Shown here in pieces: positions 1 to 10,760 of a stretch of DNA of 64,000 bases. Under the pieces are notes generated by a model. The model was not told where the DNA came from. It made no database searches and was given only the letters and a program-made list of their open reading frames with translations. The stretch's first letter is position 1; each line of letters starts with the position of its first letter. Made by a program: the position numbers and the translations under genes. Origin of the DNA: Lasiosphaeris hirsuta (Eukaryota > Ascomycota > Sordariomycetes > Sordariales > Lasiosphaeriaceae); contig JAUKUA010000005.1 of NCBI GenBank assembly GCA_030549175.1, forward strand, positions 3,658,001-3,722,000, given 5' to 3'.

Positions 1-1830
1 CCTTTCCGTAAAGATGACTGGCAACGGGGCCGACACAGTGGTGAAGACGTCCTGCTTACCGTCGAGGAAGGTATCGGGACAGTGTCCGGGGGCGATTCGC
101 ACATCGAACCGCCAGAGCAGCTCGGCCACCAGCCGCCGGATCTCTATCAGCGCCAGCCGCTTGCCGACACACCCGTACGGGCCTGTCTGCGTCAGCTGAG
201 GTGCGGTGAAAAAGAAGGGAGGGTAAGGAAAAAAAAAAAAAAGACACATACCGGTATTGAACGGGATAAAGACGGATCGGTCCCGGATCAGCTCAGGCCG
301 CGTGGTCCAGCGCTCGGGGATGAACTCGTTGGGCTGCGCAAACGCGCGCTCGTCTGTTCACGGATTAGCAAAGATATATTCCCATGAATAAGCGGGAAAT
401 AATAGGCCACGCCAACGCACCCCGGAACACGGTGTACGACGGCACCTGGACAATGGTATCCCCCGGGATGAAATACCCGGCCTTGCCGCCGATGCGCAGG
501 CCCTCGGGCGGGGTGACGCGCTGGGTGCCCGAGGGCACGGGCGGGTGCAGGCGCATGGCCTCGTTGATGACGGCGTCGAGCAGGCCGATGGACGCAAGCC
601 GGTCGTGGGCGAGGTCGGGCAGCGCGTCGAGCTCGCGCTGCAGCGTGCGCACCAGGGCCGGGTCGTAGGCCAGATGGAAAAACACGTAGGTGAGGGTGGC
701 GGCCACGCTGTCGCTGCCCGCGATGACGATGAGCTGCGCGTCCCCGTGCAGGTTGTACCGATCCCGTTTTGTCTGCGGGCTCTGCCGGTACGCGTTGAGG
801 ATCCACGAGAAGATGTCGGGCCGCGCCGGCTCGTCGGCGCTCCGCTCCTCGACCTTGCGCTGGATCCAGTCCCAGAACTGCAGGTAGTTGTTGTTAAGCA
901 GCGGCGTCCGCTTGAGGAACGGCAGCAGCCAGGGCAGGTGGGTGAAGAGGGCGATGTTGAACATGTCGGCGCGGATGGTCTGGAAGATGTACGTCTCCTT
1001 GCCGTCGCCCAGCATGTTGGACGACTTGTTGAAGGCCAGGTCCTCGATGATGTCAAAGGCAAAGTAGGCGAACCAGTCGTTGACGTCGAGGGCCCGGCCC
1101 GCGCCCGCGTGCTGCCGCACCACGCGCAGGAACTGGTCGATGGCCTTGGTGATGCGCGGCTCGTAGCCCTGCAGCGCCTTGGTGCTGAAGCCCTGGTCCC
1201 ACACCTTGCGCCGCCGCGCGTGCTCGGCCTTGTCGCGCGCCATGAACAGCGGGATCCGCGGCTCCAGCAGCGTGTACCACGGCCCCTTGGTCACGGGCGA
1301 CTGGCTGCCGTAGATGGCCTTGACGGCCTCGGGGTCGGCAATCGACAGCTCGCGGGGGCCTGGGAAAACGAGTTAGACCCCATCCCCCCCCCTCCCCCCC
1401 TTTTCCCCCGACTGCGTGAGAAATTGAGGCACTCACCTAGCCGGACGACGTCGCCGTACCGGACATGCAGCTTCTGCACCTCCTCAAACATGTGCAGCCG
1501 CTTCATGGACAGGGCCGTGATGTAGAAGTTTGTGAGTCGGGCTAGCACGGGACCCGGGTACCCCCTGAGGCGATGGAGGAATGCGCGGTAGAAGAGCATG
1601 CTGCCGTACAGCCCGGCGCCGTGGCAGCCGCTCAGCCGGGCAATCTCCAAGATGGGGACGCGGAGGAGCTCGAGGTGGGACGCCAGCGCGCCAGCCGAGA
1701 GCAGAGACACATAGGTCAGGAAGATGGAGGGCGACGTTACGTCCCACTCGCCGATGCGGAAGACAAAGACGTGGGCGGCCACGCCGCTGGCGACGGCCAG
1801 CACGGCGGCGAGGTTTTCGAGCACCATCAT
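1..1830 (-). CDS. Cytochrome P450 monooxygenase (3' end off window)
   Basis: Heme-thiolate monooxygenase, probably ER-anchored by its hydrophobic N-terminus and probably oxidising a terpenoid made by the divergent neighbour. Four exons fit: 1830-1437, 1359-421, 353-252 and 182-1, with introns of 77, 67 and 69 nt (GTGAGT, GTGCGT and GTATGT donors). They encode 539 residues without a stop, so only a short C-terminus is missing. Visible motifs are the I-helix AGSDS (about 345-349), the K-helix ExxR in NEAMRLHPP (398-401), the PERW motif in FIPERW and the heme loop FNTGPYGCVG with Cys about 483. The start is the double ATG at 1830/1827 before a hydrophobic stretch. It resembles fungal secondary-metabolism P450s with an FSTKALQGYEPR-like segment; I cannot fix the CYP family. 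The substrate is inferred from context only. Confidence 0.93.
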
Positions 1831-2057
1831 TTTCTGTTGATGGGTAGGGGAGTCTACAAGGTGGAGGAGGCAATCGAAGTGACAAAGATGTTGGAAGAAG
1901 GGGGAGATGTCTGGGTTCTGGGCAGCAAGACTTGATATCAAAGCAAATACCAAGGACAGACAAGTCGTCACACACAGACTTGTAGGTGATGACCTTGGCA
2001 GACGACATCAAGATCCCCCCCAATCTAATGCCGACAGGAACCCGACAGGGGCTCGTA

Positions 2058-2180
2058 GAAAATCACAGGAACACAGGAACACAGGAAATCACAGGAACAC
2101 AGGGAATCACAGGAACACAGGAAATCACAGGAACTCCCATGTACCAGTACCAGTACCAGTACCAGTACCAGTACCAGTAC
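2058..2180. repeat. Minisatellites: CACAGGAA-type repeat and (ACCAGT)n
   Basis: Imperfect repeats of CACAGGAA(C/T)-type units occupy about 2058-2132. A near-perfect ACCAGT hexamer array follows at 2141-2180. Both lie upstream of the P450 start. Confidence 0.85.
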
Positions 2181-2717
2181 TCTCCCCCCCCCCCGCACCC
2201 GACACCGACTGGACTCGGACTCGATAGCCGATAGCGAGGCCACAGTCAGCCACCGTAGATCGCGGTTGATAATCAACTTGTCAGAGATATCATGCCATCG
2301 GGTCATCAGGTCATTGGTTTGGCAATCTCGAGCACAGAATGGGGGCAATGTGCAAGGCAATGTGCTCAACCCGACATGGACCCGACACACGGTGTAAGTG
2401 TGCATGGCCCGGAGGCGCCCAGCTGAGCGGCCAATCAGAGCAAAGGTGACAAGGATGCCGACGGCGGGATATATAAGACAGGGCCCCCCCCCCCCTGGCT
2501 AGCGGCGCCCGCATCCGGCTATCGACTTTGGGAGCAGGTCGTTCCCCGGAGTTTCGGTTCGGCCGAGGGTCTGCGACCTACTCCCCACGGTTCCAATCAG
2601 ACCTTGGCTGTTCGGCTTGGCCTCTGGCTGCTGGTGCATCGCAACGTGGCAGGGGTGGTGCCCCCCTGATTCGCTGAGGAACTAAGTATTCGAGTTCTGC
2701 TCTAGCCAATCTCTAGC

Positions 2718-2790
2718 TCTCTTTAGCTGCGAGCTCTTTTAGCTGCGAGCTCTTTTAGCTGCGAGCTCTTTAACTGCGAGCTCTTTAACG
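2718..2790. repeat. Tandem repeat of TTTAGCTGCGAGCTC units
   Basis: About four copies of a roughly 15-17 bp unit containing GCGAGCTCTTT lie in tandem in the shared promoter region. GAGCTC is palindromic, so each unit carries a small inverted motif. Confidence 0.85.
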
Positions 2791-3237
2791 TTTTAGCGCA
2801 TGGAATGGCTTTTGGGGCACGTAGACAGACGGACGGACGGACGGACGGACCCCTGGCGGCTAGGCAGACACTCCCCGTGTAAGTCGGGGAGCTTGGCGCC
2901 CATCACTGCTTTTCATTCCCCCCTGTCGCTAGCATATCCCAGCATGTCCCCAGCACGACCCAGCCCCCCTGGGGGGGGAGGGGGGGGGGGGGTGTGTGTC
3001 CCTCGCGGACCTGTTCTCGATCCTGCAGTTGTGACTGCACTCGAAGCGTCGAAAAGCACCGAAGAACTCAAAGTGCTCGATGCACTCGCTGCATTCACGC
3101 ACGCTGCCCTCACCGAGACCCCGTGACGCCTTTTGCGTCCCTGCAGCACAACGGGGTCTCGCCACCGAGAGTCTGAGACCCCCCACTCTTCTGGAAGTGC
3201 GCGAGAGCGAGACTCGAGCGCTTCCCGCGGTACAGCC

Positions 3238-3295
3238 TCAGTTCGTGCCCAGTTCGTGCCCAGTACGTGCCCAGTTCGTGCCCAGTTCATGCCAG
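3238..3295. repeat. Tandem repeat of CCAGTTCGTGC units
   Basis: About five copies of an 11-bp unit (CCAGTTCGTGC with single-base variants) lie about 420 bp upstream of the terpene synthase-reductase start codon. Confidence 0.85.
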
Positions 3296-3716
3296 TACGG
3301 ACTATTGTTTTGGTCACACAAGCGGGCGAGATGCATCCTCCGGAACGGATACCAATTGGTTTGTCACAGACTCCCATCGGTTGATGTATCATGTCTTCGG
3401 GGCCAGACCGACTCTGACCAAAAGTCAATCACACGCAGCCAATCACATAACACGCAATTCCATGCCTTCTACGGCTTGTGACAACAGCGCTACGACATTA
3501 TGCCATCGGGGGGGGGGGGGGTTCAGGAGAGGGTCTCGATCACCCCATCCACCACTGCCGTAGCAGCCACTCCCGCTCTATCATGGCCAACCCGACATGA
3601 TTCGGGTCCACGTCTGAGTGTCCATAAGAGCGCGGGTGCTGTGCCTCTTTGAGTCCTCACTCTCAGTTTCTCTCACCAACAACACACTTGTACCGTCAGC
3701 ACCATATCCCGTAATA

Positions 3717-6688
3717 ATGGCTGTCGGCACCACCCCCTTTCTCCTCTCCGTCATCCAGACCTGTTTCTCGTGGATCAAGGACGTCAAGAATGCCTCCAAC
3801 ACCAAGCTCAGCATCAATCTGCTCCGCCGGTCCTTGGGCACGGTCCCCAAGGACCCAAAGGACCCCGAGAAGGCGTCCGAGTCCTACAAGACCGGGCCCG
3901 TGGACTCGCCGGCGGAGCGGAAGAGCATCGCCATCAAGCTAAAGAAGCACGATATCAGTCTCACAGTAAGCATCCCCCATCCGCCCCCCAATCCGCCGCC
4001 CATCCGTCGCCCATCCGCCCCCTCTCCCCCCCTCCCCTCCCCCCCCCCGAGTCAGCACTAACCCAGGTCACAGCTCCAAGTCCCCGAGTTTGGCGACGCT
4101 CGCCGCCCGGCCGAGACGGAAGCCTCGGCGCGGGTGCTGCTGGCGCACTCCGAGTTTAAGGCGGCGCTGGTGCCAGGCGTGCTCCCGACCGACGCCTTCT
4201 ACGACCAGTGCGCGGCCGAGGTGCAGACGATCCGCACCTTCTTCCCGCACCTGGCGTCCGAGGCCATCCACACCGTCTTCGCGGCCTGGCTGACCTTTGT
4301 GTGCACCATGGACGACATCCTCGAGACGCTGCCGGCGGCCGTGGGCGAGCAGGTGCTGGCCGAGAGCATCCAGATGGTGCAGGGCCGGCCGCTGGACAGC
4401 GCCGTCCCGGGTGCTGCCAGCGACACGCGCATTCAGGGCCTGACGCGGGTCCTGTACGCGCACGCTACCGCGCTGCTTTCCCCGGCCGGCGCGCGCGCCT
4501 TCTTTGGTGCCGCGCAGGCCGTGCTGGAGGCGCACGTGGACGAGATACGGTTCCTGCAGGGCGGCCTCCCGCGCGACCTGGCCACGTACCTGGGCATCCG
4601 GCGGCGCACCATTGCGCTGGCGCCCTTCTTCGAGGTGCTCAAGAGCGAGTACCTGCCGGCCGGCTTTGCCGATGGCGACGCCACCGCCTGGGCCCAGCTC
4701 CAGACCGACGTGTCGTGCGCGGCCGGGCTGCAGAACGACCTGATTGGGCTGGAGCGCGACCTCGAGGGCGGCGAGCAGTTGAACGCCGTCGTCGTGCTGA
4801 TGCGGGGCAGCAACCCGCACGCCGGCAGCGCCGCCGCCGTCGACGAGGCGCTGCTGACGCGCTGCGTCGGCCTGGTCGCCGCCGAGCACAACAAGGCCGT
4901 AACGCGGTCGCTCGCCCACGCCGCGCGCATCCTGAGCACCGCCCGGGACGCGGCCCCCGCCGCCGCCGCCGCCGTCGCCGCCGTCGCCCGCCACATTATG
5001 CTCCTGTCCGAGACCCACCTCACGTGGTGCGCCGGCTGCAAGCGCTACGACATGGCCGCGGGCACCCCGCCGCCGCCGCCGCCGCCACTGGCAAACGCGG
5101 ACCCAGGAGTCACCGCCGTGATGGGCCCGCAGCTCGCCCCGCCCCGCGGCATCTACCACGGGCTGCCCACGTACCCCGCCAACGCGCCTGCGCTGCGCGG
5201 CCTGACGGCCCTCGTCACGGGCGCCACGGGCGTGTCGGGGTACCAGATGGTTAAGGTGTTGGCGGCCGCGCCCAAGCGCTGGGCCAAGGTGTACTGCCTG
5301 AGCGCGCGGCCGCCGCCCGATAACTTCTTTCGTGATCTCGGCGAGGGTGCGCGGCGCGTCGAGCATATCGCCATCGACTTCCTGGCCGACCCGGCGCTGA
5401 TTGCGCGCCAGCTCAAGGACAAGATCCCAAGCGTGTAAGTGGTGGCCCCTCGGGGAGTGTTGTCGGTTTTTTTTTCCGGGGGGCATTGCTAATCTCGAAG
5501 GGGGAAAAAAAAAGGGACCATATCTTTTACTTCTCCTACATGCAACCCGCGCCAAAAGGCAACGTGCTCGACCTGTGGGCCAACGCCGACGAGCTGGCCA
5601 CGGTCAACTGTGCGTTCCCTCCCCCCCCCCCCCTCCCCTGAACGCAGTCCCAGCTCACCAACACCACCACCAGCAACGCTCTTCACCAACTTCACCACGG
5701 CCCTCCAAAAAACCCAGCTCCGGCCGCGTCGCTTCATGCTGCAGACGGGGTCCAAGCACTACGCCTTCTACCTGGGGCCGGCGGCGCTGCCGGCCTTCGA
5801 GTCGGACGCGCGCGTGGCGCTGGCGCGCAACTTCTACTACGAGCAGGAGGACGCGCTGTTCCGGTACTGCGGCGCCGTCGGCGCGCGCTGGACCGTCGCC
5901 CGCCCGTCGTACATTGTCGGCGCCGTGCGCGACGGCGCGCTCAACCACCTCGTCGGACTCGCCGTGTACGCGGCCGTGCAGGCGCGTCTGGGCCGCCCGC
6001 TCGCGTTCCCCGGCGATTACCGCGCCTGGGACCGCGAGCAGGTCCAGAGTACCGGGGGGTTGAATGCGTATTTTGAGGAGTGGCTCGCGCTGGCCGAGGG
6101 GGTCGAGGATCAGGCGTTCAATATCCATGATGGCCTGTCGTTCACCTGGGGGCGGCTGTGGCCGCTGCTCGCGGGGTGGTACAGCGCCGCGTGGGCCCCG
6201 CCCGAGGCCGATGTGGCCAAGTACCGTGCTGTCACGCTGCCGTATCCCGAGACGCCGAGGGGGTGAGTTTCCTTTTTTTTTTTTCTTCTTCTCTTCTTCC
6301 GTTTGATTGTTTGTGGCCATTGGGAGATGGTGGCTGACCTGGTCTGCTGTGTGCTAGTCACGGCCCCCAGATGACGCTCAACTCGACCTTTAGCCTGCTC
6401 GAGTGGTCGCTCCGGCCCGAGGTCGAGCAGACCTGGGGCGACCTGGCGCGCGAGCACGGTCTGGTGCTGGACCCCTTCCACGACCGCTACCGCGCGCGCA
6501 TCTTCTCCTTTGCCGACTCGGCCGTCATTGGTGACGCCCCCATGACTACCAGCGTGCGCAAGGCCCGCCAGTTTGGCTTCTTTGGGACTGTAGACTCGTA
6601 TCATTCCATTTTCGATACTCTGCATGAGCTGGCGCAGCTGAAGCTCGTCGTCGCCCCGGTCGTGAATCAGTTTGATTTCGCGTCTTGA
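3717..6688 (+). CDS. Class I terpene synthase fused to PRISE-family short-chain reductase
   Basis: Five exons fit: 3717-3965, 4074-5434, 5515-5609, 5674-6262 and 6358-6688. They total 2,625 nt (874 aa), and all junctions keep frame. Residues 1 to about 410 look like a class I terpene cyclase: metal motif DDILE (163-167), an Arg cluster in GIRRRT, an NSE-like NDLIGLERD (304-312) and a C-terminal RY pair (407-408). A proline-rich linker (415-421) follows. Residues about 450-874 are an extended SDR: nucleotide-binding TGATGVSG (glycines 466, 469, 472), then LQTGSKHY with the probable catalytic Lys596, and NFYYEQED (621-628) with the probable catalytic Tyr. Those two motifs mark the progesterone 5-beta-reductase/iridoid synthase-like (PRISE) family, which reduces enones or enals. 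Exon 2 runs unbroken through both domains. Inferred role: one polypeptide that cyclises a prenyl diphosphate and supplies a reductase for a later oxidised product. Product unknown. Confidence 0.9.
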
Positions 6689-7241
6689 TATCACAACTTA
6701 CAGGTCACAAGTGGCGGGGGGGGGGGGGGCAAGATTGTATTGATTTTCGGGATCTGGCGTTGGTTTGGCTTGTTTCGTCTGTTGGGCGGTTAGGTATTGC
6801 ATGTAATTAGGTAGGCCCGGCCGTGTGAATGAATTTCTGTCTGATCCAGATGTGATGAGACTTAGTCTCGCCCCTTTCGGCCTTTTTTTTGGGTGACGGC
6901 ACTTTACACATCACATCACCCCCCCCTTCACCCCCCCCCCCCCGCCGCCGAGAAATAGGGCAAGCGCGGAGATCGCTGCCAAGTGCCGGCCAGATTCGAC
7001 AGACAACCCCCCCCCCCATCTGGTTAGCCTCATCAACAAAGGGCGTTATCGGTGGCGCGCAGGGACAGGGCCAGTTGTCAAAGGCCGTGGCATCACACCG
7101 CCCAAAAGATAAGGTGAGACACCCAAGGTAAACAAATCCCGCCATGCTCATTTCCCGTCTGCTCGAGTGCTGTAACCTATCGTGGCCGTTGTTTTTTTTT
7201 TTTTTTTTTTTTTTTTGTGAAATTATTTGAGGGAATTTGAA
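6689..7241. other. Intergenic region with homopolymer runs
   Basis: Between the terpene synthase-reductase stop and the HET gene start I see only G, C and T homopolymer runs, including a long poly-T tract around 7192-7216 just upstream of the HET start. No gene is supported. Confidence 0.6.
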
Positions 7242-9272
7242 ATGGACCCCAACTGCCCGTCCATCTCGCTGCCGTGGCGGTGGGGCAACCGGGGCCCAAA
7301 CTCCAACCCGGCGTGTCTCGCGTGCGGGTGGAGCGGCGACGACGGCCGGCTGACCGAGGACTTCCCCGGGTGGGCCATCCCGGCGGGGTCGGGCAACGCG
7401 CGCATCGCGCGGTCGGCCAAGCGCGGCTGCCTGCGGTGCCAGATCATCGTCGAGTGCTGGAAAAAGGTCGGGCCCGACGCCCGCTTCCACTACCACCACC
7501 ACCACCACCACCACCACCACCACTACCAAGCTCCCTGCTGGGAGCTGTTCCACGTGCCCGCGCCCGCGCCCGGCCCCGCCTCCCGCCTCGCCGGCGTCAC
7601 CTCCTACGACGCCCTCCCCAGCGGCGACACATCCTCCCGCGCCGCCCTGGCCTGGGCCGCCGCCCAGCTGCGCCGCTGCGACCAGAAGCACCGGTGCCGG
7701 CCGCCGCCGTCGTCGTTCCGCCCGTCGCGCGTGGTGGACGTCGGGGCGTTCTCCGGGACCGGGGCCGGGTCGCACGACGTGGTCGTGGTGCCGGGCAGCC
7801 GCATGGAGAGCGGCGAGTACGTGGCGCTGAGCCACTGCTGGGGGGCGCGGCGGCACGCGCCGGCTTGCGCGACCACGCGGGCGTCGCTGGGCGAGCGGCA
7901 GGCGCGGGTGCCGTGGAGCGCGCTTCCGCCGACGTTCCGGGACGCCGTCGCGCTGACGCGCTGGCTCGGCAGGCGGTACTTGTGGGTCGACGCGCTCTGC
8001 GTCGTCCAGGACGACGTGCACGACTGGCTGCGGGAGGCCCGGCGCATGCACGGCGTGTACGAGGGCGCGTGGCTGACCGTGGCGGCGGCCTCGGCGCCCG
8101 ACGCCCGCGCCGGTCTGTTCGCCGCCGACCCCCCGCCCGCCCACGTCGTCACCCTGCTCCACGGGTCCCTGCCCTTCGCGCTCTACGCCCGCCCGCTCCG
8201 CAGCCACATCTTCGGCGGGGCTCGCGGCGAGACCGCCGCGCGCGAGCTGCCGCTGCTGACGCGCGCCTGGGCCCTTCAGGAGCGCCGACTCGCCCCCCGC
8301 GTGCTGTACTTCACCCAGCGCGAGCTGGCGTGGGAGTGCCGCGAGGCCTGCGCCTGCGAGTGCAACCGGTTCCAGCAGCCGCCGCCGCCGCCGCCGCCGC
8401 CGCGGCGCCGCAGCAGCCCCGGGGCCGACAGGCATGCGTCTACCATCCCCGTCCCCGTCCCCGAGGACGACCCCACCAGCCGCTGGCACGCTGTCGTCAG
8501 CGAGTACACGGCCCTGAAGCTGGCGCGGCCCGGCGACGTGCTGCCGGCGCTGGCCGGGCTCGCGCGCGAGGTGGCCCGCACCCGCCCCGGCGAGACGTAC
8601 CTGGCCGGGCTGTGGTCGGGCAGCCTGCGGGCGGATCTGATGTGGTTCTCGCGGCGGGCGCTGGCGGCGGGTCGCCGGCCCCGGCCCCGGCCCCGGCTCT
8701 GGTGCGCCCCAACGTGGTCCTGGGCGTCGCTGCCGTCGTCGTCGCCCGGGCCGCCCTCCGAGGCTGCCTTCTTTGACTACTTTGGGGTCGAAGGGACGCC
8801 CCTGTTCCATGTTGACGACGCGTCGTGCCAGCTCGTCTCGGACGATGTGTTCGGCCCCGTCGAGGGCGGCCGGCTGGTGCTGCGCGCGCGGCTTCTCAGG
8901 CGTGCCGTCGCTAGGCCCCATCCCAGGGTCCGGCGCGCCACCAACTCGCCGTGGTACCCTGAGTGGGTTATGGAATTTGGGGCGGTGGAGATGGAGTTTG
9001 TGCCGGATGTGACTTTGGTCGGCATGGGCCGCCATGTGGATGGTGTTCCGACAGTCTCTAACCTCGTCCTCCTCGCTGGCGTCTTGGCGACGAGGAAGGA
9101 CGGGCTACACCAGACGGCCCCCAAGTACCATCTCTCCTGTCTTGTCGTACGCGAGATGGAGCCCGACACATATGAGCGTGTCGGGCTGGCGAGGATGCAG
9201 GGGCATGACCCGGCGGTCATGAAGGAGTTTTACCGGCAGTTTGGGGAAGATACAAAAGTCGTCATGGTTTGA
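7242..9272 (+). CDS. HET-domain protein
   Basis: Single-exon ORF of 676 aa starting at the first ATG (7242). The HET domain (heterokaryon incompatibility, PF06985 type) starts near residue 190. It shows YVALSHCWG, a TFRDAVALTRWLG segment, YLWVDALCVVQDD and the MHGVYEGAWLTVAAASA block. A Cys-rich N-terminus (PACLACGW, KRGCLRCQI) is common in this group. HET proteins act in non-self recognition and cell death in fungi. Two low-complexity insertions stand out: a run of about 12 His (codons around 7494-7524) and a polyproline run (around 8382-8402). Both are CAC or CCG repeats and may be length-variable. The strongly GC-rich composition matches the neighbouring terpenoid genes and there are no RIP-like stops. 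The partner or trigger is unknown. Confidence 0.9.
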   Translation: MDPNCPSISLPWRWGNRGPNSNPACLACGWSGDDGRLTEDFPGWAIPAGSGNARIARSAKRGCLRCQIIVECWKKVGPDARFHYHHHHHHHHHHYQAPCWELFHVPAPAPGPASRLAGVTSYDALPSGDTSSRAALAWAAAQLRRCDQKHRCRPPPSSFRPSRVVDVGAFSGTGAGSHDVVVVPGSRMESGEYVALSHCWGARRHAPACATTRASLGERQARVPWSALPPTFRDAVALTRWLGRRYLWVDALCVVQDDVHDWLREARRMHGVYEGAWLTVAAASAPDARAGLFAADPPPAHVVTLLHGSLPFALYARPLRSHIFGGARGETAARELPLLTRAWALQERRLAPRVLYFTQRELAWECREACACECNRFQQPPPPPPPPRRRSSPGADRHASTIPVPVPEDDPTSRWHAVVSEYTALKLARPGDVLPALAGLAREVARTRPGETYLAGLWSGSLRADLMWFSRRALAAGRRPRPRPRLWCAPTWSWASLPSSSPGPPSEAAFFDYFGVEGTPLFHVDDASCQLVSDDVFGPVEGGRLVLRARLLRRAVARPHPRVRRATNSPWYPEWVMEFGAVEMEFVPDVTLVGMGRHVDGVPTVSNLVLLAGVLATRKDGLHQTAPKYHLSCLVVREMEPDTYERVGLARMQGHDPAVMKEFYRQFGEDTKVVMV

Positions 9273-9599
9273 ACATGATGTTATTATTTACTGTGGCCCA
9301 TTAGAAGGAATGTAATTAAAAGTCAAGAATACATACCAGGTCTGTCGATGTGGACAAAACAACTTGCCCGCCATGTGGCCGCCGTTTATCGTCGAGCAAT
9401 TCAATGCATCTGTGTCCCTGCTGTAACCTGTCGAGACGGATACACGCCCAATCAGGGTTTCCGCGTTTACGAGGTGTCGTTATCGCTTCGATTGTACGCA
9501 CGCCTTGTCATCGTTCCCCGCGTCAAATTTAGTTTGGCCTTCAATAACGGTTGAAATTTGCGTCTTTGGGAATCGTACCCTGAGCCCTTGCCCGGGGCG

Positions 9600-10760
9600 A
9601 AACCAGTGACTCACCGGCGAGGATTTTTGATCCTCAGACTTGCCGACCTTTGCGTGTAGGCCGGCCTCTCAACCACACCCATTTGTGCCATGTTTGATGG
9701 CACGGTTCAGCATCATGCCTTCATCTGTCTTATGCCAATTCAAGTAGACCATTTGCACCCCGTATCGCCAGGTACATGATCGGGTCCGGGTTGCTGCTGT
9801 TGACACGGAGACCCTACTAGGGATAGGACTCGCATAAAATTGCCGTGGCTGTGTGGTCTTCTAGCACACCAGTGCCGCCTCGAGTCAGGGCGTCGAAGGT
9901 CGGTTCGCTTAGGTTGAAAACATGGCTAGGACTCTGCAAAGCTAGGGGGAGTGGCGGCCCTCAAAGTGCTCGCTGTGGGTATAGGTAGATAGCCAAGGCG
10001 GCGAAGCTTTTTGCGAATTGGCGGTTTGGCCTGGGTCGCGGTGCCTTGGCTCCGAAGTGTTCTACCGCGTTCAACCTCGTCCCCTGCCGGGGAACCGCTG
10101 GCCGGCCGTTTCACCTTGACGAGGATTTTTTTTTTTTTGTGTGATATAGCTCTTCCAGTAAAGGCTGCCTCTCACTTGGGTCGCAGCCAGGGATGGGCTT
10201 GTCCAGCAGAAACCGCGCCCATTCCTCGTCCATAATCCGCACCATGAGTCGCTGTTGATTGGTAAATTATTGTTTTCAAACGCGCTCTCCCGAATGGTGC
10301 GGCAGACATCCCGAAAGGGCACCACTGTTGTCATAGTGCCGGGGTGACTCACGAATGGTTCCCCTCGCATCCCCGCCGTTCGCACAGTGTAGAGGTCATT
10401 CAACCTATCGACGAGGACCTTAGGGTCGAGGGTAGTCGATTGTGGGTTAGTGATGTCGTCTAGCCTTGTAGCTCTCGAAATTTTAGTGAGACTCAGGTCG
10501 GAAGCTTTTGTGAGAATACCGTCCCAAACCTCAATCTCGACGAAGCGGCAATTATGGCTCAGAGCCTATGCAATATTAGAAGTTGCTCTTGCGTTCTGTT
10601 ATTGGAAAACCTACGGTGGCGTATGACTGGGGGCCAAAGCCCTTGACGAGAGCTGGTTTCCCTCTAGGAATGTAGTGTGACTGCTGCGATTAAAGTAGTT
10701 GCTGATGGGTTTATCCGTCTTGCCACCACCGAAGGGTCAAAGCGTGCGAATAGCGCTCCA
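9600..10760 (-). pseudogene. Phosphoinositide-specific phospholipase C relic
   Basis: Read on the minus strand, this stretch preserves the order of a fungal PI-PLC in broken frames. There is an X-box start resembling SNYFxxSSHxTxLEGNQL (about 10712-10650), then VEIEVWDG. PFVSHPGTMTTVVPFRDV follows (about 10366-10300), and DEEWARFLLDKP (about 10235-10200). Next come a KPPI...L segment (about 10019-9984) and a Y-box part resembling HVFNLSEPTFDAL (about 9925-9885). Last is GVQMVYLNWHKTDEGMMLN (about 9765-9710). Stops and shifts separate the pieces, so no functional enzyme can be made. Intact members hydrolyse phosphatidylinositol 4,5-bisphosphate. An ORF at 10737-11090 may be part of the 5' end but is not clear. 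Confidence 0.75.

Larger units (their letters stand above)
1831..3716. promoter_or_regulatory. Divergent promoter region between P450 and terpene synthase-reductase gene
   Basis: About 1.9 kb separates the start codons of two outward-facing genes, so it probably carries both promoters. It holds several short tandem repeats (listed separately), long C or G runs and a TATA-like stretch near 2468-2476. I see no convincing gene. The plus-strand ORF at 2800-3126 is partly low complexity and is not recognisable. Confidence 0.5.

Noticed and set aside
2800..3126. Plus-strand ORF of 108 aa in the divergent promoter
   Set aside because: Begins in a GGAC repeat and crosses a G run; only the last 40 residues look protein-like and no gene model fits.
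4068..5555. Long minus-strand ORF of 495 aa opposite the terpene synthase
   Set aside because: GC-rich shadow of the real plus-strand exon; Arg/Gly/His-rich with no domain, while the plus strand carries clear motifs.
5122..6688. SDR domain as a separate gene starting at the ATG near 5120
   Set aside because: There is no stop, promoter-like gap or intron between the domains and the frame is continuous, so the fusion is simpler; transcripts could still overturn this.
6807..9035. Minus-strand ORF of 742 aa opposite the HET gene
   Set aside because: Antisense shadow of high-GC coding sequence; low complexity with no recognisable fold.
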